From Harmonia axyridis (Eukaryota; Arthropoda; Insecta; Coleoptera; Coccinellidae), in contig NC_059504.1 of NCBI RefSeq assembly GCF_914767665.1, forward strand, positions 48,949,720-49,013,719: 64,000 nucleotides of DNA, given 5' to 3'. The notes under the pieces are model-generated. The model saw only the letters and a list, made by a program, of their open reading frames with translations, was not told where the DNA came from and ran no database searches. The translations under genes and the position numbers were made by a program. This document shows, in pieces, positions 58,851 to 64,000 of the stretch (position 1 is its first letter; every line of letters starts with the position of its first letter).

Positions 58851-61170
58851 GACAGGTTGACTTTGTGTAGAGTTGCACCCATTCGATTCTTTAATTATGT
58901 GAGAATTCAGTTTTTCAATTGATAGTACGCAATATTGAAAGTTGTCTCTGCGATATCTTCAGAATTTCAGAGAGTGAATTATATCGTCTTCCCCAACCAA
59001 ACTTCACTTAACCTTCTCTCTCATCTCTGACGACCAACTGCCTTACTGATCACAACTTTTTTCTTCATATGTGCTTATTTATTATTTCCCTTCAATCTGA
59101 CCTACACCCTATCAAAAATAGTACCAAGTACCAACCTGAATAACCTTTTGCCAATACCACCCAACAATTATAGCATGATTCCTAGAAAATCCTTCTACAA
59201 CAGGTGTACCTTTTGGACAGATACTTTCATTTATTGAAGTCACATGGCTTGTATGGTTGTACAGTTGTACTAGGGTACAACATATGGTTCATATATGATC
59301 TATATACGAGTTCCTGAAATCAAGTAATCTCCAGGAGAGGTGACATTCATGAACCAAACACCCACCCCTTTCTCGCAATACTGATTTGACGCCTATGAAC
59401 TTTTACCCGTGAAGTTTTCTTAAATCTGAAGTTGCTCAGTTAAACTAATTATGCGCCATGAAATGGGAGTCATCAAAGAACATATTTGCCAAGCCGTCAT
59501 CAGGAATTTTATTTTCAAAGGATAAATTTCCAAGTAGTGTATTTTCATAATTAGTGAACATTTATCCAAATTCTTAACACCCGACTGAATGATACGCTAC
59601 TGACTTTACGGAACGAGAACTACACGATCGACCCTAAAAGGTTGCACCATGCAGATTTATCGATATAGGGAGACGTAAGGGGAAGAGGTACTTGAGACTT
59701 AAAACGGAGACTGAAGTACGATACAGATGAACGAGGGTGGAATTCGACGTAAGATAGTAGACGGACATAGTTAGGATTGGACGTTAGAGACGAGACGGGA
59801 AAGGTTAAAGAATTCGACGTGATAGACGCATATGATTCGACGTGAAATATAGTAGACGCAGCGAGTTAGATAATTCGATAATTAGACTATTAACAATTAG
59901 ACGAAATAAAATAACTTCGATAGTTCTATAGACGAGAGTTCAGTGGCTGTACATTCAATTGACGAAGATTGTACAAAGTGTAAATAAACAATAGTTAAGT
60001 TCCGGCGGCCTTTTTTCATATAAACCCCTAGACAACGATATAAAAAACCCTACATTTATTTGGCAACTAACTCATTTTTAATCACTTTTTTTCATATAAA
60101 TTTTCTCTTGAGATGCCTTATATGATAATGCAAAATTTAGTTTCAATAATATTGAAATCATTAACTCATTTACAGAATACTGGTATGAAGAATGATTTTT
60201 GGCTTACGATTCACAATATTTCATTAAGAATACCGAAATCAAAACAGATTCTTTGGACGATATTTTTATCCTTTGAACTGATAAGATTGTACAATATCTA
60301 CAAGAGAGCATTTCACATGATGAATTTTATGTGCATATATTATAATAATATAACAGTAACAATACCACTTTGAGCGTAAGCTTTCACCAGTTCATTCCGT
60401 TTTTCTGACAAGTAACAGTTCATTTCAACTAGCTATCAAAAACGTTCCCAATATTGGCGTGAATTCACAACACTCCCGAAGCATCATTGCAAAGAAAATC
60501 TGCGCAATCACCACCCTCCAACCCTCCCCCTTCTACCAACCACCAAACGGGAAATTCCTCCAGAAGCCTTTACGACCGGAATCATCGCTCTAAGAGTTAA
60601 AATCGACCGGATGAAGTTATATAATTTTATATGTTTGGAATAAAACGCGATATAACGAGAATAGCGCCATTCGCGATGACCTAATAAAAGCAGCTTCAAA
60701 CATTCGGGTGTCGTGAGCTTTACAGTTTGCGAACTAAGCGTTCCCGTTTTTACGAGAGACGGGGCGGCAGGGGAGGGGGATGGCCTGAGTGATGGAGATT
60801 AATTTCTGACAAATTAAATCCTTCAGATCCGCGGGATGTGACGAATTCGGGGGATCCCCCGCTCGGTGTCGTCTCCCCCCTCCCGGGTTGATTTATGGAT
60901 TTTGACAGGTCTGAGAGCCGGAGAAACGGGAAAAAATCTGGATTACATCCGGGAGATGCACCGGCGAACGTCGGGGTGAATTTGCAGGAAGGAGAAAATT
61001 CCTGGAGCGGGTTGAAAAAGAGGAGAATATATCAGTTGGCATGAATTCCTTGAATTTCTTCGTATTTGGGCAAAAATTGTGGCATTTTTTGTGTGCTCGG
61101 AGTGAAATGTGTCAGCGACTTGTTATGATGTCCATTATATAGTTATTTTAGTCTTTTATAACTCATACAA
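58851..61170. other. No gene recognised
   Basis: At 59600-60055 a purine-biased stretch with repeated GACG words ends near CCCTACA-TTTATTTGGC, which could be the edge of an LTR, but no second copy exists. A GC-elevated island lies at 60480-61060. Confidence 0.35.
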
Positions 61171-61260
61171 CATGTAGTGACTCTGTCTGCTCACAGATGG
61201 CGCTATGAGTATACGCGCCACACATACTTTGGTACCGGCGGATTTATATTTTTTTTCAAG

Positions 61261-62277
61261 ATGGCGGGCGAAGACGAACAGTTTGAAAGTGACTCTGTTA
61301 AATCTGGCAGAGAAAGTGAATTTAAATGCGTTCAATGCAGGAAAAAAGTAGTGGAACCGGTGGAGTGTTATAAGTGCTCTGAAATTTTCCACCCAAAATG
61401 CATGGATCAGGCCGCAGGTCAAAAATCCACAATTTGCAAGCACGAAGAAGGAAACATCAGAAAACTCACAAGAGAAATCAACGAACTTCGAAATGAAAAA
61501 GATATTCTGAGCATTGAGTTAACATACATCAAAGAGTTACTCAAGGAATCTCGAGAAAAAAATAGAATACTCATGGAAAATAATGCACTTCTGAAAAATC
61601 ATACTGAAGATGTCGAAAAAACTGATAATTTAATAAAGGTTAAAAATGTAAACAAAGAAAAAAGTGGACAATATAAAGATGATAACAAAAGTCAAAGTCA
61701 AGACACAAGGAATGAGAAAAATAATGAAATGTCATATGCCAAAAAGACGGTACACAGAATATTGGAACTACCCTCTCATAGAACTGATGCAGTTGATACG
61801 TCTAAAAGTCAAAAAGCTTATGTCAACGTAGAACGTCAAATCAGCATAAACAACAAACAAACGTCAGCACAGGATGGGGAATGGACAACGATTATACGCA
61901 ATAAAAATAAAACTAAACCTAGGAGTGAAGTAATATGCACTGGCTCAAAAAAAACGACAAACTCTATAATAAAGGGAGCAGCCAAACGGAAATGGATCTA
62001 TGTTGGCAGGATTCAAGGCAAGGACATCACTGAAAAACAAATAAAAGATTATCTTGGAGAAATGAATCAAAATGAGGAAATAGAAGTGAAAAAGCTGAAT
62101 ACGCAAGGCAGCAATTCAGCTTTCAGTGTTGGGGTACAAACAGATGAGTTGTTCAAATCAATCTGTAGTCCGGAGATCTGGCCTGAGGGGGTCATAGTGA
62201 GAGAATTTTCCTTTCGGAATTTATTTCAAAAACCTGGAACAAGAAGGAGAGGGGCTGTTGCTTCCCAATTCAACTGA
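61261..62277 (+). CDS. LINE ORF1: zinc finger and coiled-coil protein
   Basis: The chosen ATG at 61261 (AAGATGGCGG context) gives 338 residues. A zinc finger is formed by C23, C26, C36, C39, H44, C47, C59 and H61 (PHD/RING-like). A charged coiled coil covers about 65-115 (KLTREINELRNEKDILSIEL). A low-complexity linker is followed by a C-terminal fold at about 245-325 with KRKWIYVGRIQGKDITEKQI, likely an RRM-like domain that binds RNA. ORF1 proteins coat LINE RNA in the cytoplasm. PHD-type ORF1 proteins occur in CR1/L2-like LINEs. The frame overlaps the open ORF2 frame by 77 bases. Confidence 0.85.
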   Translation: MAGEDEQFESDSVKSGRESEFKCVQCRKKVVEPVECYKCSEIFHPKCMDQAAGQKSTICKHEEGNIRKLTREINELRNEKDILSIELTYIKELLKESREKNRILMENNALLKNHTEDVEKTDNLIKVKNVNKEKSGQYKDDNKSQSQDTRNEKNNEMSYAKKTVHRILELPSHRTDAVDTSKSQKAYVNVERQISINNKQTSAQDGEWTTIIRNKNKTKPRSEVICTGSKKTTNSIIKGAAKRKWIYVGRIQGKDITEKQIKDYLGEMNQNEEIEVKKLNTQGSNSAFSVGVQTDELFKSICSPEIWPEGVIVREFSFRNLFQKPGTRRRGAVASQFN

Positions 62278-64000
62278 ATATACTGATCCAATTTCTGTTC
62301 TTCACCAAAATGTTCAGTCTATAACCAATGTAATCGATAACATAGAAGATATGATTCAAACTTTGGATAACTTGAAAGCAATATGTGTAACTGAACATTG
62401 GAAAAGTTTTGAACAACTTCAGAACCATAACATCAAAGGTTTCCACATAGCCAGTGCCTTCTGTCGCAGCGAATTCAAACATGGAGGAAGTGCCATTTAT
62501 TTAAAAAAAGGTATCAAATATCAAGAAAGAAAAGACATATTTAAACTTTCAATTGAGAAGATAATGGAAATTGCCTCAGTTGACATTAAGATAGGTACAA
62601 AAATTATCACTTTAATATCACTGTATACTACCCCAGGGGAAACAAAAAAATTCCTGAAAAAATTTGAAGAGCTTCTTCAGATGATATGCTGGGAAAACAA
62701 AACAGTAATTATTGCAGGCGATTTCAATATTAACCTCCTTGATAAATCCAATAAAAGTACAATCCAGTTCCTTGATTTACTTGATTCATACGGAATAAAA
62801 GCTAGCATCAACGAGCCAACAAGATCAACCTTATACAGTAAATCTTGCATAGACAATATTCTCATCAACCAACAAAATTTTACAGCAGAATTAATAAAAA
62901 CAAATATTTCAGATCATGATACAGCCCAGATGATAACAATAAAGGAGCAGATACACCAAAGTCAGAAATACCAATATAAAAGAATTGTAACATCAAACCA
63001 CTTGCAAAATTTAGCAGAAAGTCTGAAGCTCTTGGATTGGAATGTTTTATACAACATTCCAGATGAGTTGGTAGAGGAACAATGGAATACCTTCACAAAT
63101 TTATTTAAAAACAAACTAGACCAGGCATGTCCAATGAGAAAGATGAAAGTTGCTACGAAAAAAACTCCAAAACCAAGAAGTGAGGAAATAATAAACTGTA
63201 AGACCAGACTCGACTTATTACATGTTTGTAAGACTTTTAATCATGCTTTCATGAAATCTTACAAGGAAGTTAAAAAAGAATATGACGAATTATTGAGAAA
63301 AGAGAAAAGCAATAAATTTAAACAGCATATTCTAAACTCTGACAACAAAATGAAAACCCTTTGGAGAACAGTTGCAACAATTAAGAATAATTCTAGTAAA
63401 GAGATTCCTGCAAATCCCACTGAAATGGCACAAAAATTCAATCTGCATTTTGCAACAGCAGCTGAAGAGAAAATAAGTCACCAAAAAAATATACCATTTC
63501 AACATGACCTCGAAAGAAATGATAATAAATTTAATTTCCACCCAATAACAAAGGAAGAAACATTGAAATTAATAGGAAGGCTCAAGAATAAAAACAGTTC
63601 AGGAATAGATGATATTCCAATGAAAACTGTAAAATTCTGTATGGAAGAGATAGCAACTCCACTAACCTATCTCATTAATAATTCAATGAAATATGGTGTT
63701 TTTCCGGAACTTTTGAAGCAAGCCCTCATAAAGCCAATATATAAAAAAGGTGAAGAGGATAAACCCGAAAGCTATAGACCTATCAGCATACTTCCTACCT
63801 TCTCAAAAATTTTAGAGTTGGCCATCTGTGAACAACTAGTGACTTTTCTCATGCAGGAGAAAATCCTGAAATCATCACAACACGGATATGTGAAGGGGAA
63901 ATCAACAACTACAGCCGCATTCGAATTCATTCAAAATGTACTTAATGGCTTGGAAGACTCCAAAGTAGTGATTGCCCTATTGCTGGATCTATCTAAGGCC
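62201..64000 (+). CDS. LINE ORF2: endonuclease and reverse transcriptase (partial)
   Basis: The frame is open from 62201 to the window edge (600 codons, no stop). An apurinic-type endonuclease occupies the first ~240 residues: N37 in LHQNVQS, E65 in VTEHW, D174 and N176 in IAGDFNIN, and D238-H239 in SDH. A linker follows, then reverse transcriptase from about 490: SSGIDDIPMK, PIYKKGEEDKPESYRPISIL (512-531), QHGYVKGKSTTTAAFEF and LLLDLSKA with the first catalytic aspartate D596. The element nicks target DNA and primes reverse transcription there. No ATG precedes the endonuclease: the first Met is residue 51, after N37. The frame is +1 relative to ORF1, so translation may use frameshift, reinitiation or a non-AUG start. 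Confidence 0.9.

Larger units (their letters stand above)
61175..64000 (+). mobile_element. Non-LTR retrotransposon, 5' end intact, runs off the window
   Basis: It begins near TGACTCTGTCTGCTCACAGA (61178), a segment shared with 30.13 kb, followed by a short 5' UTR, ORF1 and ORF2. Both frames are unbroken, so the copy may be recent and possibly complete. The right end lies outside. Confidence 0.85.

Noticed and set aside
59600..60060. Solo LTR of a Gypsy or BEL element
   Set aside because: The CCTACA...TTTATTTGGC edge is suggestive, but no LTR start, no second copy and no internal region are visible.
62270..63541. Minus-strand frames in the last kilobases
   Set aside because: Antisense shadows of LINE ORF2.
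1..64000. CRISPR array, rRNA, bacterial operon or prophage
   Set aside because: No spaced repeats, rRNA blocks or densely packed long ORFs; the transposon families are metazoan.

Overview
The window reads as insect nuclear DNA, possibly from a beetle; the species cannot be fixed from sequence alone. It is AT-rich and long intergenic or intronic in character. I recognise no host protein-coding gene, tRNA, rRNA or CRISPR array. Nearly every recognisable coding signal belongs to a transposable element, usually broken. Between them lie single-copy AT-rich DNA and a few GC-elevated repeat-free islands (about 4.14-4.74, 21.8-22.4, 45.2-45.8, 56.5-57.25 and 60.5-61.05 kb) that could be regulatory.

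DNA transposons: (i) seven decayed copies of one mariner-like (IS630/Tc1-mariner, D,D-type) family at 0.5-1.7(-), 3.1-4.0(-), 4.8-6.5(+), 9.3-9.9(+), 36.0-37.3(+), 54.5-55.0(-) and 57.4-58.1(-) kb; (ii) three internally deleted copies of a second family at 13.1-14.05(-), 40.2-41.0(+) and 52.7-53.6(+) kb, two sharing the same deletion junction; (iii) one classical mariner remnant at 17.5-18.2 kb(-); (iv) a Tc1-like element with terminal inverted repeats at 23.5-25.1 kb; (v) a head-to-head inverted dimer of another Tc1-like element at 50.57-52.10 kb. Long inverted-repeat elements stand at 10.86-13.14, 25.68-26.92 and 42.84-44.86 kb, with a smaller one at 31.48-32.01 kb.

Retroelements: a non-LTR element enters at 61.2 kb with intact ORF1 (zinc finger, coiled coil) and an ORF2 (endonuclease plus start of reverse transcriptase) that stays open to the window edge. 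5'-truncated non-LTR insertions with 11-bp target duplications lie at 7.7-8.5 and 49.0-49.9 kb. A Penelope-like element (GIY-YIG endonuclease, inverted pseudo-LTRs) occupies 28.5-29.5 kb and a 141-bp relative lies at 34.05-34.19 kb.

The most striking layer is a set of hammerhead-ribozyme-like sequences: one in each Penelope pseudo-LTR (28.55 kb minus, 29.34 kb plus), one in a 616-bp non-autonomous insertion at 11.74-12.36 kb that resembles a retrozyme and sits in the base of a foldback element, and a type III candidate at 30.25 kb just downstream of a segment that matches the 5' end of the LINE at 61.2 kb. Nested insertions with direct target duplications give a relative order of events at five loci.
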